A stretch of DNA of 64,000 nucleotides, taken from an uncultured Bacteroides sp. GTDB taxonomy: Bacteria; Bacteroidota; Bacteroidia; Bacteroidales; Bacteroidaceae. Each line of letters begins with the position of its first letter. Position 1 is the stretch's first letter. Positions 10,601-17,332 of the stretch are shown here, one piece after another. The notes under the pieces were generated by a model. The model did no database searches. It was not told the DNA's origin and saw only the letters and a program-made list of their open reading frames with translations. The translations under genes were made by a program, and so were the position numbers. The DNA is taken from positions 158,627-222,626 of the forward strand of contig CAAFUN010000006.1 of assembly GCA_900766195.1 (NCBI GenBank), given 5' to 3'.

Positions 10601-10789
10601 ATTGGTAATCATTCCGTTCGTAGTACCTTTTTCGAGTACACTAGCACCAATGATGTTTTCGCCCGTGGTGTCGGTTACGGTACCCGTCAACTGAATGTTG
10701 TTCTGTGCCCATGCGCCTGCAGGAAGCATGAACGCAAAGAAAAGAAGCAGTTGAATCACTCTTTCTTTTAGATAGTCACTGTTACTCAT
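7616..10789 (-). CDS. SusC/RagA-family TonB-dependent outer membrane receptor
   Basis: A 1057-aa SusC-type importer. Order: signal peptide (residues about 1-28, ending PAGAWA), a carboxypeptidase-D regulatory-like domain (about 32-115), the TonB-box/plug start LDEVVVIGYG, a plug domain containing IKIRGVKTFG and PLYIIDGFPGD, then the 22-strand barrel ending in an aromatic residue (VGAQLTF). It imports oligosaccharides across the outer membrane with energy from TonB-ExbBD, in complex with the SusD protein encoded next. It is the first gene of the operon, and TCTACAAA motifs lie in the 261 bp upstream. There is no N-terminal STN domain, so anti-sigma signalling is not expected; control probably comes from the neighbouring regulator. 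Confidence 0.96.
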   Translation of the reverse strand: MSNSDYLKERVIQLLLFFAFMLPAGAWAQNNIQLTGTVTDTTGENIIGASVLEKGTTNGMITNIDGKFSLNVPAKATIIISYVGYATQEIALNGQRTLKVVLKEDSEQLDEVVVIGYGTMKKSDMTGAISSVDVNELAKRTTTNPAEALQGKIAGVNIQKSGGNAGAGIQVKIRGVKTFGDNEPLYIIDGFPGDINAVNPQDIQAMEVLKDGAAAAIYGSVAANGVIIITTKNGKKGETKVDFSTYLSVVDVAKKLDMLNAKEYKTTHEQMYDNWNEHVAKHKSQYDPKNNGAWKNQLVSLPAYITKETGIDTDWQDAMMRTGISQNYMVSVRGGSETAQYSVSYNHADDKGIFLGNDYRQDNARLKLHMTKYIFDIDANMAFKFTDSKQPEYQIKEMYMISPLVPIYNENEKYGFGLTNFDGLPNNRNVMADQYYEKSADKRYHTTANIALTANFTPWLSFKTSYAYRGEHQRQTYHTPAYIADEKAKRDYPYNSETTAYWEEHVWENVLNFNKTFDKHSLNAVAGTSTMARKYTWNSVGVEGKTITYKVENGKLVVGEQPAGFLDPSFSTIGAGAGGTYDGGGSKWKYNRVSFFGRLNYNYDNRYLMQATVRSDGSSKFGADNRWGFFPSVALGWRISEEAFFPKGIAISNLKLRASWGRLGNENSLGYYDFLALISTYNTKYQGYVKGNGDNAWAGSIARGLENRSLKWETTDTKNIGLDFGFFDNKLSGALNYYYNQTEDLLITKALPPSAGLENPILNVGKIRNSGVELELNWSDRKGSFNYNVGFNLSTTKNRVVELADNGQVLYGEGLKFGTEHFPTQTRIGKPIGAFYLYKTAGLFQSDEEARTYVNESGKQYQPFADGGDVRFVDTNGDGTIDDDDKVYAGSGIPKLEANFNFAADYKGFDISIVLGSAWGHKLYNGNKYFYEGMNSGSNFLVSSLNAWTPLNTGTSVPRAIYNDPNGNLKESDRFLEKGDFVRLRQLQLGYTLPRQLMQKVYIEKLRFYVSAENLFTITGYDGIDPEFSRASVLNTGVDRLIYPFTRSFTVGAQLTF

Positions 10790-10869
10790 TGCGTATAAGT
10801 TTTAAGGTTAATACTTGTGTTCGATATACGAAGCTATGAATTTAGTGAGAACTATCTGCAAAACAACGA

Positions 10870-10976
10870 TCTACATTTGTTCTACAAAGGGTCTTGAAAA
10901 GACAGTTTATTATCTACAAAAATAATGCTAAATAATTAATAATGAGCAATAAAATCACACATCTCATATCTACAAA
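10870..10976. promoter_or_regulatory. TCTACAAA motif cluster upstream of susC
   Basis: The plus strand carries TCTACAAA at 10881-10888, 10913-10920 and 10969-10976, with a related TCTACATT at 10870. A further exact copy lies at 12694-12701, just upstream of the regulator gene. The motif reads TTTGTAGA in the direction of susC transcription. Three exact 8-mers in about 100 bp, plus one at the regulator's own start, suggest operator sites for the adjacent regulator. This is inference; A/T-rich DNA can produce such repeats by chance. I saw no convincing -33/-7 promoter pair for susC. Confidence 0.4.
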
Positions 10977-11050
10977 AGAGATTCGTTGCGAACTATAGTC
11001 TAAGTATCAGTTTCATCTTCTCCTTTTTTCCGAAATAAGGTCTTATATCA

Positions 11051-12679
11051 TTATACATTCTGCAAATAATCTGTCAAGTCCTCTTCTGAAGATAGATTAA
11101 GGGACTTTCGTAGCCTATAACGGTTCATATTGATCGTTTTGGCGGTAGTGCCGGTTAGCATCGAAATTTCTTTGGTGGAGAGGCCGACTCGTAGCAATGT
11201 GGCAAGGTACTTTTCTCCTTGCGTTAGTTTTGGGTGTAAAGAGGAAAGGCGTTGCAGGAACTCATTATTTTTCTCTTCAATGTTGGAAAGGACAGCACTA
11301 TTGGTCTTGTCGCCATTCTGGTATTGACCGATGAAGATATTGATTTTCTTGAGGTGAGGAATCAGACTTTGGTTATCCATGCGGTAGCCTTCTTTGACAA
11401 GCTCACGAATCTTATCAAGCAGTTCGTTGCGACTACGCAAGAAGACGGCAAAGTTAGTGGCTTCCTGACGACTGGCGGCAAGGGCGGTCTGGACATTTTG
11501 AAGTTCCAGTTCCTGTTGGTGTAGCTTTAGTTCGGATACTTCACGCTCGGAGAGTTCCAAGCGATAGCTCGCACTGATGAGTTCCAAGTCTTTGCGTCGC
11601 TTGTACCACTTGTAGAGAAAGACGCTGAATGCAATGCCCAATACAAGTATGCAGCCCAGCAGCCAAAGGTTACGTTTGAGGAGTTCAATCTTGTATGTCT
11701 GCTCCTGCATTTCAGTAGTGTGTTTTTGGTCTTGGTAGTGTTTGTAGGAAATTTCTTGTTCGATATTACGCAGTTTGTTACTACTTTGCAGGTCTTTGCT
11801 GAGGTGATACATCTTCTCCAGGTAGTTATAGGCACGGGTATAGTCACCAATAGCAGCATAAACGATGGAGGAGTATTCATAATTGTCGCAGATAAGTTCT
11901 CGAGCACCAATAGCATTAGCATATTCGTACGCTTTGTGTAATGCCCCAAGGGCTTGTGGATATTGCTTGTCGTAGTAGTACTGCTTGCCCATGTTGTTGT
12001 AGTTCTCACCCAGCGACCACTTGGCGTCGAGGTTGCGATTGATGGTGATGGCCTCACGGATGAAGGAGAGTTTCTCTTCGGTGTTACCTTGATAGAGGCA
12101 AAGGTTGTTAAGATTGGTGGCTATCTCTTTGAGGTTATGTTGCGCACGATTGATGGCAAGAGCACGCTGAAAGAAGCGTTCGGCAACGACGAATTCGTTC
12201 ATGAAATGATGCATGACGCCCCTTTCGTTGTAGCAACTTGCCACGGATGTAGAGTCGCCGATGGACTTGAAAATGGAGGTAGCTTTGTCATTCAGTTCGA
12301 TACCTTTATTATAGTCACCAAGTTTGCTATAGACACGTCCCATGAGAGAACAGAGCTCGGCACTCTGCTTGCGGTTAGCGGGATTGATGTACTTCTCAGT
12401 ATCATACAAATTCTTAATACTCAAGTCAAAATTACCTAGTAATTGTTCGGCACGTGAATGTAACAGCATAGCCTCAACACGAATCTCATTGGGCTGGTCC
12501 TCAGGAAATAAGGCAGCTGCCTGAGCTGCATAATAAGAAGCCAACTTAGGATTGCTGAACAGATAGCGTTGCGCCTGTTCAATCCACCTCTGGGCTTGTT
12601 GAGCATCTTGAACTGACAATGCAGAAAGCGCCATTACAGGTAAAAAACAAATGAGGAATAAATACCATATTTTCTTCAT
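11051..12679 (-). CDS. SusR-like TPR/transmembrane/HTH transcriptional regulator
   Basis: This 542-aa protein has a signal sequence (residues 1-20), TPR-type helices (about 25-310: NNMGKQYYYDKQYPQALGAL and similar repeats), one membrane helix (about 337-357), a coiled coil (about 360-415) and a C-terminal LuxR-like helix-turn-helix (GLSTKEISMLTGTTAKTINM, about residue 505). The layout suits a membrane regulator that senses a glycan in the periplasm with its TPR part and binds DNA in the cytoplasm. It lies immediately upstream of the SusCD operon on the same strand, so that operon is the likely target. A TCTACAAA motif lies 15-22 bp before its start codon, consistent with autoregulation but not proof. 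Confidence 0.85.
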   Translation of the reverse strand: MKKIWYLFLICFLPVMALSALSVQDAQQAQRWIEQAQRYLFSNPKLASYYAAQAAALFPEDQPNEIRVEAMLLHSRAEQLLGNFDLSIKNLYDTEKYINPANRKQSAELCSLMGRVYSKLGDYNKGIELNDKATSIFKSIGDSTSVASCYNERGVMHHFMNEFVVAERFFQRALAINRAQHNLKEIATNLNNLCLYQGNTEEKLSFIREAITINRNLDAKWSLGENYNNMGKQYYYDKQYPQALGALHKAYEYANAIGARELICDNYEYSSIVYAAIGDYTRAYNYLEKMYHLSKDLQSSNKLRNIEQEISYKHYQDQKHTTEMQEQTYKIELLKRNLWLLGCILVLGIAFSVFLYKWYKRRKDLELISASYRLELSEREVSELKLHQQELELQNVQTALAASRQEATNFAVFLRSRNELLDKIRELVKEGYRMDNQSLIPHLKKINIFIGQYQNGDKTNSAVLSNIEEKNNEFLQRLSSLHPKLTQGEKYLATLLRVGLSTKEISMLTGTTAKTINMNRYRLRKSLNLSSEEDLTDYLQNV

Positions 12680-12905
12680 CGCATCGTGTTATTTCTACAA
12701 ATTTAATTATTTCTTCTTACAACAAGATTTTTCACCGGAAAAGATTTATCCTTGCAGGAATACTATGGAAAAAGAATCAAATATAAAAGAGTTGAGAAAA
12801 CGGGCTTTATAATTTTCTTTAAAAAAACAGTTCCTTCATAGATATAAAACTTTGATTACAACCTTCTAAAAGACATACCAATCTTTAAAAAAAAACATTT
12901 ATCTA

Positions 12906-12935
12906 TTTGCATTTCAAAAAAAAGCATTACTTTTG
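12906..12935 (+). promoter_or_regulatory. Bacteroides-type promoter of the aromatic amino acid operon
   Basis: TTTG at 12906-12909 and TACTTTTG at 12928-12935 are separated by 18 bp. This fits the Bacteroides primary sigma factor consensus of TTTG, about 19 bp, then TAnnTTTG. The implied start of transcription, around 12941, lies about 25 bases before the leader peptide ATG, so the leader and attenuator are inside the transcript. Confidence 0.72.
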
Positions 12936-12964
12936 CCTCTGTTAAAAAACGAAATACAAAAAGT

Positions 12965-13051
12965 ATGAACCAGTTTACTTATGCATTTTACTTCTTCTTT
13001 TACTTTTACTTTAGCAGCAAAGTAGAGCGGGAGTTTGTATGTGTCAAGTGA
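12965..13051 (+). CDS. Phe/Tyr-rich leader peptide of the pheA-tyrA operon
   Basis: A 28-codon ORF (ATG 12965, TGA 13049-13051). Twelve of its residues are aromatic: eight Phe and four Tyr. Eleven of them fall in residues 4-16, including an unbroken nine-residue run at residues 8-16. It precedes four aromatic amino acid genes and two competing RNA hairpins, the usual layout of a transcription attenuator. If charged tRNA-Phe or tRNA-Tyr is scarce, the ribosome should stall in the aromatic run, leaving the 3' part of the leader (13025-13032) free to pair downstream. The peptide itself probably has no other function. No membrane or signal role is needed to explain its composition, although a hydrophobic peptide of this sort could be mistaken for one. 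Confidence 0.88.
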   Translation: MNQFTYAFYFFFYFYFSSKVEREFVCVK

Positions 13052-13128
13052 CAGTGATGCTTAAGAACTGATAGGAACTTCAATAGAAATATGAATCCCG
13101 CTCCAATTATGGATGCGGGATTTTTTTG
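13025..13128 (+). terminator. Attenuator: antiterminator and intrinsic terminator
   Basis: GAGCGGGA at 13025-13032, inside the leader peptide coding region, is exactly complementary to TCCCGCTC at 13096-13103; this is the antiterminator pairing. The competing terminator pairs ATCCCGC (13095-13101) with GCGGGAT (13115-13121), extended by TCC/GGA inside, and is followed by seven T residues (13121-13127). The two structures share 13096-13103 and cannot coexist. A ribosome that completes the leader would cover GAGCGGGA and allow termination 15 bp before pheA; a ribosome stalled at the aromatic codons would not. Confidence 0.88.
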
Positions 13129-13141
13129 TTAATACATAAAT

Positions 13142-13987
13142 ATGAGAAAAATAGCCATACAAGGAACACTAGGATCGTATCACGATATTGCTGCTCACAA
13201 ATATTTTGAAGGAGAAGATATCGAATTGATCTGCTGTGCCACATTTGAGGAAGTGTTCGCTTCCATCAAAAAGGATAGTCGTACGATAGGCATGCTGGCC
13301 ATAGAGAACACAATTGCCGGTAGCTTATTGCAAAACAACGAGTTATTACGGCTAAGCGGAGCGCAAATCATTGGCGAGTACAAACTACGAATCTCACACA
13401 GCTTTGTTTGCTTGCCCGATGAAGATTGGGACGACCTGACAGAGGTAAACTCCCACCCCATTGCACTAATGCAATGTCGGGAATTCTTAAGCCAGCACCC
13501 TCGCCTCAAAGTGGTAGAAGCAGAAGATACCGCCTTAAGTGCCGAAATTATTAAACTGGAAAGCCTGAAAGGACATGCCGCCATCTGCTCCAAAGCTGCT
13601 GCTGAGCGCTACGGGATGAAGATTCTGCAGCAAGGCATTGAAACGAACAAACACAATTTCACTCGCTTTCTGATAGTAGCCGATCCATGGCAAGTGGATG
13701 AACTCAATCGTGACAATCGGATAGTAAACAAATCAAGTATGGTTTTCACACTGCCCCACACCGAGGGCAGCCTCTCTCAAGTCTTATCCATCCTTTCTTT
13801 CTATCGCATCAATCTGACTAAAATACAATCATTACCCATCATAGGAAGAGAATGGGAATATCAATTTTACATAGATATCGTTTTTGATAATATGCTGAAG
13901 TATAAACAAGCTATTGCAGCAATCACACCATTAACCAAAGAACTTAAAATATTAGGTGAATATGCAGACGGAAAATCAAACATTTAA
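13142..13987 (+). CDS. pheA: Prephenate dehydratase
   Basis: A 281-aa monofunctional prephenate dehydratase that converts prephenate to phenylpyruvate in phenylalanine synthesis. The catalytic domain occupies about residues 1-180, with the family motifs ENTIAGSL and HNFTRFLIV (the TRF threonine). A C-terminal ACT domain (about 195-275) includes GSLSQVLSILSFYRINLTKI. The usual ESRP phenylalanine-binding motif reads QSLP here, so feedback inhibition may differ from that of the enterobacterial enzyme. It is the first structural gene after the attenuator and overlaps the next gene by 26 bp. There is no fused chorismate mutase; that activity is on the DAHP synthase two genes down. Confidence 0.95.
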   Translation: MRKIAIQGTLGSYHDIAAHKYFEGEDIELICCATFEEVFASIKKDSRTIGMLAIENTIAGSLLQNNELLRLSGAQIIGEYKLRISHSFVCLPDEDWDDLTEVNSHPIALMQCREFLSQHPRLKVVEAEDTALSAEIIKLESLKGHAAICSKAAAERYGMKILQQGIETNKHNFTRFLIVADPWQVDELNRDNRIVNKSSMVFTLPHTEGSLSQVLSILSFYRINLTKIQSLPIIGREWEYQFYIDIVFDNMLKYKQAIAAITPLTKELKILGEYADGKSNI

Positions 13988-15149
13988 GATACAGCCGGCC
14001 GAACGTTTGGCAAGCGTTAGTGAGTATTACTTCTCTAGAAAGTTGAAAGAAGTAGCCCGGATGAATGCAGAAGGTAAAGATGTTATCAGCTTAGGCATAG
14101 GAAGTCCGGATATGCCGCCTTCCGAAGGAACCATAAAGACATTGTGCCATGAAGCCAATAATCCCGACGGACATGGATATCAGCCTTACGTAGGTATTCC
14201 TGAGCTCCGCAATAGCTTTGCCGCATGGTACAAGCAGTGGTATGGGGTAGAACTGGATCCGGCTAAAGAGATACAACCACTCATTGGTTCTAAAGAAGGC
14301 ATCCTGCACGTCACCCTAGCATTCGTCAACCCCGGCGAACAGGTCTTGGTGCCCAATCCGGGTTACCCCACCTACACTTCATTAAGCAAGATACTGGGTG
14401 CAGAGGTCATCCACTACAACCTGAAAGAAGAAAATGGCTGGATGCCCGATTTTGAGGAGTTGGATGCGATGGATTTGAGCAAGGTAAAGCTGATGTGGAC
14501 CAATTACCCCAACATGCCTACAGGTGCCAATGCCACGCCTGAGCTCTATGAAAAGCTGGTGGACTTTGCACGACGCAAAAACATTGTCATTGTCAATGAC
14601 AACCCTTATAGTTTTATACTGAACAATCGTCCGTTGAGCATACTCAGTGTACCCGGAGCAAAAGAGTGTTGCATAGAATTTAATTCCATGAGCAAGAGTC
14701 ACAACATGCCCGGATGGCGTATAGGTATGTTAGCCAGTAATGCAGAGTTTATTCAGTGGATATTGAAAGTAAAAAGCAATATCGACAGCGGCATGTTCAG
14801 AGCCATGCAGCTAGCTGCTTCCAAAGCATTGGAAGCTACGTCCGAATGGTATGAAGGAAATAACAACAACTATAGGAAACGTCGTCATCTGGCAGGAGAA
14901 ATCATGCAAGCTTTGGGCTGTACATACGATGAAAACCAGGTGGGAATGTTCCTTTGGGGAAAGATTCCTGATACTTATGGCGATGTAGAAGACCTCACAG
15001 AACGAGTGTTGCAAGAGGCGCGGGTTTTTATCACCCCCGGCTTCATTTTCGGATCAAACGGAAAGCGCTTCATCCGCATCTCACTCTGTTGTAAAGATGA
15101 TAAATTGGCGGAAGCCTTGAGACGGATCAAAGAGTTGCAGCTAAAATGA
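13962..15149 (+). CDS. Class I/II aminotransferase, probably aromatic
   Basis: A 395-aa fold-type I PLP enzyme. The pyridoxal lysine is in NSMSKSHNMPGWRIG, and the family residues NYPNMPTG and the final arginine in GKRFIRISLCC are present. The ATG at 13962 is taken as start; a GTG two codons upstream is also in frame. The gene overlaps the end of pheA by 26 bp, so translation is coupled. Standing between pheA and the DAHP synthase gene, it most likely transaminates phenylpyruvate and 4-hydroxyphenylpyruvate to Phe and Tyr, or acts on prephenate. Sequence alone does not separate this from LL-diaminopimelate or aspartate aminotransferase relatives. Confidence 0.88.
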   Translation: MQTENQTFKIQPAERLASVSEYYFSRKLKEVARMNAEGKDVISLGIGSPDMPPSEGTIKTLCHEANNPDGHGYQPYVGIPELRNSFAAWYKQWYGVELDPAKEIQPLIGSKEGILHVTLAFVNPGEQVLVPNPGYPTYTSLSKILGAEVIHYNLKEENGWMPDFEELDAMDLSKVKLMWTNYPNMPTGANATPELYEKLVDFARRKNIVIVNDNPYSFILNNRPLSILSVPGAKECCIEFNSMSKSHNMPGWRIGMLASNAEFIQWILKVKSNIDSGMFRAMQLAASKALEATSEWYEGNNNNYRKRRHLAGEIMQALGCTYDENQVGMFLWGKIPDTYGDVEDLTERVLQEARVFITPGFIFGSNGKRFIRISLCCKDDKLAEALRRIKELQLK

Positions 15150-15266
15150 AAATGCATCGCGCAAGCTTTCATATCCTTGATCACAAGATATGTATCAGAA
15201 AAAAGCAGATTGCAGAAACAGAATAGAATAAGAAGAAAAATACAAATAAATTAAAAACAGAACAAT

Positions 15267-16334
15267 ATGGAACTAGAATTAGAGTCAATCTTACTTCCCG
15301 GCGTAGAAGACAAACGTCCGCTGATTATAGCCGGACCGTGCAGTGCCGAGACAGAAGAGCAAGTCATGAGTAGCGCCAAACAGTTGGCCGAAAAAGGAAT
15401 CAAAATGTTCAGAGCCGGGATATGGAAACCGCGCACCAAACCCGGAGGTTTTGAAGGTGTAGGTGTAGAAGGCTTGTCTTGGCTGAAGGAAGTAAAGAAA
15501 GAGACGGGCATGTATGTATCCACCGAAGTAGCCACTGCCAAGCACGTCTACGAATCGTTAAAAGCCGGCATGGATTTCCTTTGGATAGGTGCACGTACCA
15601 CAGCCAATCCTTTTGCTGTGCAGGAGATAGCCGATGCTTTGAAAGGAGTGGATATACCCATATTGGTGAAGAATCCGGTTAATCCAGATCTTGAATTATG
15701 GATAGGTGCACTGGAACGCATCAATAGTGCAGGTCTCAAACGGCTTGCTGTTATCCACCGTGGCTTCAGCAGCTATGACAAGAAGATATACCGCAATTTA
15801 CCGCAATGGCATATCCCCATCGAGTTGCGACGCAGAATCCCTAATCTTCCGATAATATGCGATCCAAGCCATATTGGAGGAAAGCGTGAACTTATTGCAC
15901 CGCTAAGCCAACAAGCTATGGACCTGGGCTTCAACGGACTGATTATAGAAAGTCATTGCAACCCCGACTGTGCATGGAGCGATGCTTCACAGCAAGTCAC
16001 TCCCGATGTGCTGGATTATATCTTAAACCTGCTTGTTATTCGCAAAGAGACGCAAACCACAGAGAACCTCAGCGAATTGCGTAAACAGATAGACGAGTGT
16101 GATAATAATATCATTCAGGAATTATCCAAACGTATGCGCATTGCACGCGAAATAGGAACCTTCAAAAAGGAGCATGACATGACCATCCTCCAAACGGGTC
16201 GTTATAATGAGATTCTGGACAAACGCGGATCACAAGGTTCACTTTGCGGTATGGATGCCGAATTTATCAAAAGAGTGTTCGAGGCTATTCATGAAGAAAG
16301 CGTCAGACAACAAATGGAAATTATCAATAAATAA
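15267..16334 (+). CDS. Bifunctional DAHP synthase / chorismate mutase
   Basis: A 355-aa fusion. Residues about 1-260 are a type I-beta 3-deoxy-7-phosphoheptulonate synthase (AGPCSAE, KPRTKPGGFEG, WIGARTTANPF, LVKNPVNPD, CDPSHIGGKRE). Residues about 265-350 are an AroQ-type chorismate mutase (LRKQIDECDNNIIQELSKRM, RIAREIGTFKK). It therefore catalyses the first step of the shikimate pathway and the branch step to prephenate, feeding pheA and tyrA beside it. In this enzyme family the mutase domain also conveys feedback by prephenate or chorismate. The gap after the aminotransferase gene is 117 bp with no terminator visible. Confidence 0.95.
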   Translation: MELELESILLPGVEDKRPLIIAGPCSAETEEQVMSSAKQLAEKGIKMFRAGIWKPRTKPGGFEGVGVEGLSWLKEVKKETGMYVSTEVATAKHVYESLKAGMDFLWIGARTTANPFAVQEIADALKGVDIPILVKNPVNPDLELWIGALERINSAGLKRLAVIHRGFSSYDKKIYRNLPQWHIPIELRRRIPNLPIICDPSHIGGKRELIAPLSQQAMDLGFNGLIIESHCNPDCAWSDASQQVTPDVLDYILNLLVIRKETQTTENLSELRKQIDECDNNIIQELSKRMRIAREIGTFKKEHDMTILQTGRYNEILDKRGSQGSLCGMDAEFIKRVFEAIHEESVRQQMEIINK

Positions 16335-16389
16335 GTAGCATCTCCCTGCCCTTCCGCACACGAAGGGCAGAGAGAACAACATTAAAATT

Positions 16390-17163
16390 ATGCGTATATT
16401 AATACTTGGAGCCGGAAAAATGGGTTCCTTCTTCACTGATATTTTAAGTTTTCAACACGAAACAGCTGTTTACGATGTCAATCCCCACCAACTGCGTTTT
16501 GTGTACAACACCTACCGTTTTACTTCTTTAGAAGAAATCAAAGAGTTTGAGCCGGAGCTGGTTATCAATGCCGTTACGGTGAAATACACTCTCGATGCCT
16601 TCCGCACCATATTACCCGTATTGACCAAAGATTGCATTATCAGTGATATTGCATCAGTAAAAACCGGTCTGAAGAAATTCTATGACGAGAGTGGTTTTCG
16701 CTATGTATCCTCCCACCCTATGTTTGGCCCTACCTTTGCTAGCCTCAACAATCTAAACAATGAGAGTGCCATCATCATTAGTGAGAGTGATCACTTGGGA
16801 AAAGTCTTCTTCAAAGATCTGTATAGCAATCTCAATCTGAATATCTTTGAATATACCTTTGACGAGCATGACGAGACAGTAGCCTACTCACTCTCCATAC
16901 CATTTGTCTCTACTTTTGTTTTTGCTGCGGTGATGAAACATCAGGAAGCTCCGGGAACAACGTTCAAGAAACACATGGCCATTGCCAAAGGGCTGATGAG
17001 TGAAGACGATTACCTACTTCAGGAGATTCTTTTCAATCCGCGCACGCCTGCCCAGGTAGAGAATATCCGCTTGGAATTGAAAAAGCTGCTGGAGATAATC
17101 ACCAATAAAGATGTTGAAGGTATGAAGAAATACCTCACTCGGATACGGAAAAATATTCAATAA
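16390..17163 (+). CDS. tyrA: Prephenate dehydrogenase
   Basis: A 257-aa enzyme with an N-terminal Rossmann motif (ILGAGKMGSFFTDIL) and the prephenate dehydrogenase signatures SDIASVKTGLKK and SSHPMFGPTFAS. It oxidatively decarboxylates prephenate to 4-hydroxyphenylpyruvate for tyrosine. It is the last gene of the operon, 55 bp after the DAHP synthase fusion, and is followed by a strong hairpin at 17180-17221. There is no ACT domain; control probably comes from the upstream attenuator, whose leader peptide holds Tyr as well as Phe codons. Confidence 0.94.
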   Translation: MRILILGAGKMGSFFTDILSFQHETAVYDVNPHQLRFVYNTYRFTSLEEIKEFEPELVINAVTVKYTLDAFRTILPVLTKDCIISDIASVKTGLKKFYDESGFRYVSSHPMFGPTFASLNNLNNESAIIISESDHLGKVFFKDLYSNLNLNIFEYTFDEHDETVAYSLSIPFVSTFVFAAVMKHQEAPGTTFKKHMAIAKGLMSEDDYLLQEILFNPRTPAQVENIRLELKKLLEIITNKDVEGMKKYLTRIRKNIQ

Positions 17164-17179
17164 ATTAAAGAATAAGAGT

Positions 17180-17225
17180 GATCTTCGATACAATCAGACT
17201 AGCTTGATTGTATCGAAGATCTTTA
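17180..17225 (+). terminator. Terminator hairpin of the pheA-tyrA operon
   Basis: A perfect 17-bp stem (17180-17196 with 17205-17221) with an 8-nt loop, followed by CTTTATATAAG. It lies 17 bp after the tyrA stop. The T tract is short, but stem length and position make a transcript end likely. It also marks the left border of the accessory island. Confidence 0.75.
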
Positions 17226-17315
17226 TATAAGTGAGCAGATATTAGAGATAACCCATTGATAGAAACCTTTTGCTAACTCCGTTTTTCTGACAGTCTTATA
17301 TCTGTAATAGAAACT

Positions 17316-17332
17316 ATTATCCCGAACTCAGG
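17316..17332 (-). repeat. Solitary IS982-like terminal repeat
   Basis: Read on the minus strand this is ACCTGAGTTCGGGATAA, identical over 17 bases to the IS end at 25212 and one base different from the one at 24909. No transposase sequence adjoins it on the left. The TGA inside it is the stop codon of the nuclease gene that ends at 17328. It appears to be the scar of an IS982-type element at the left edge of the island. Confidence 0.7.

Noticed and set aside
13052..13141. Riboswitch or T-box upstream of pheA
   Set aside because: The leader peptide and two exclusive hairpins explain the region; no T-box specifier or conserved TGGNACCGCG-type motif is seen.
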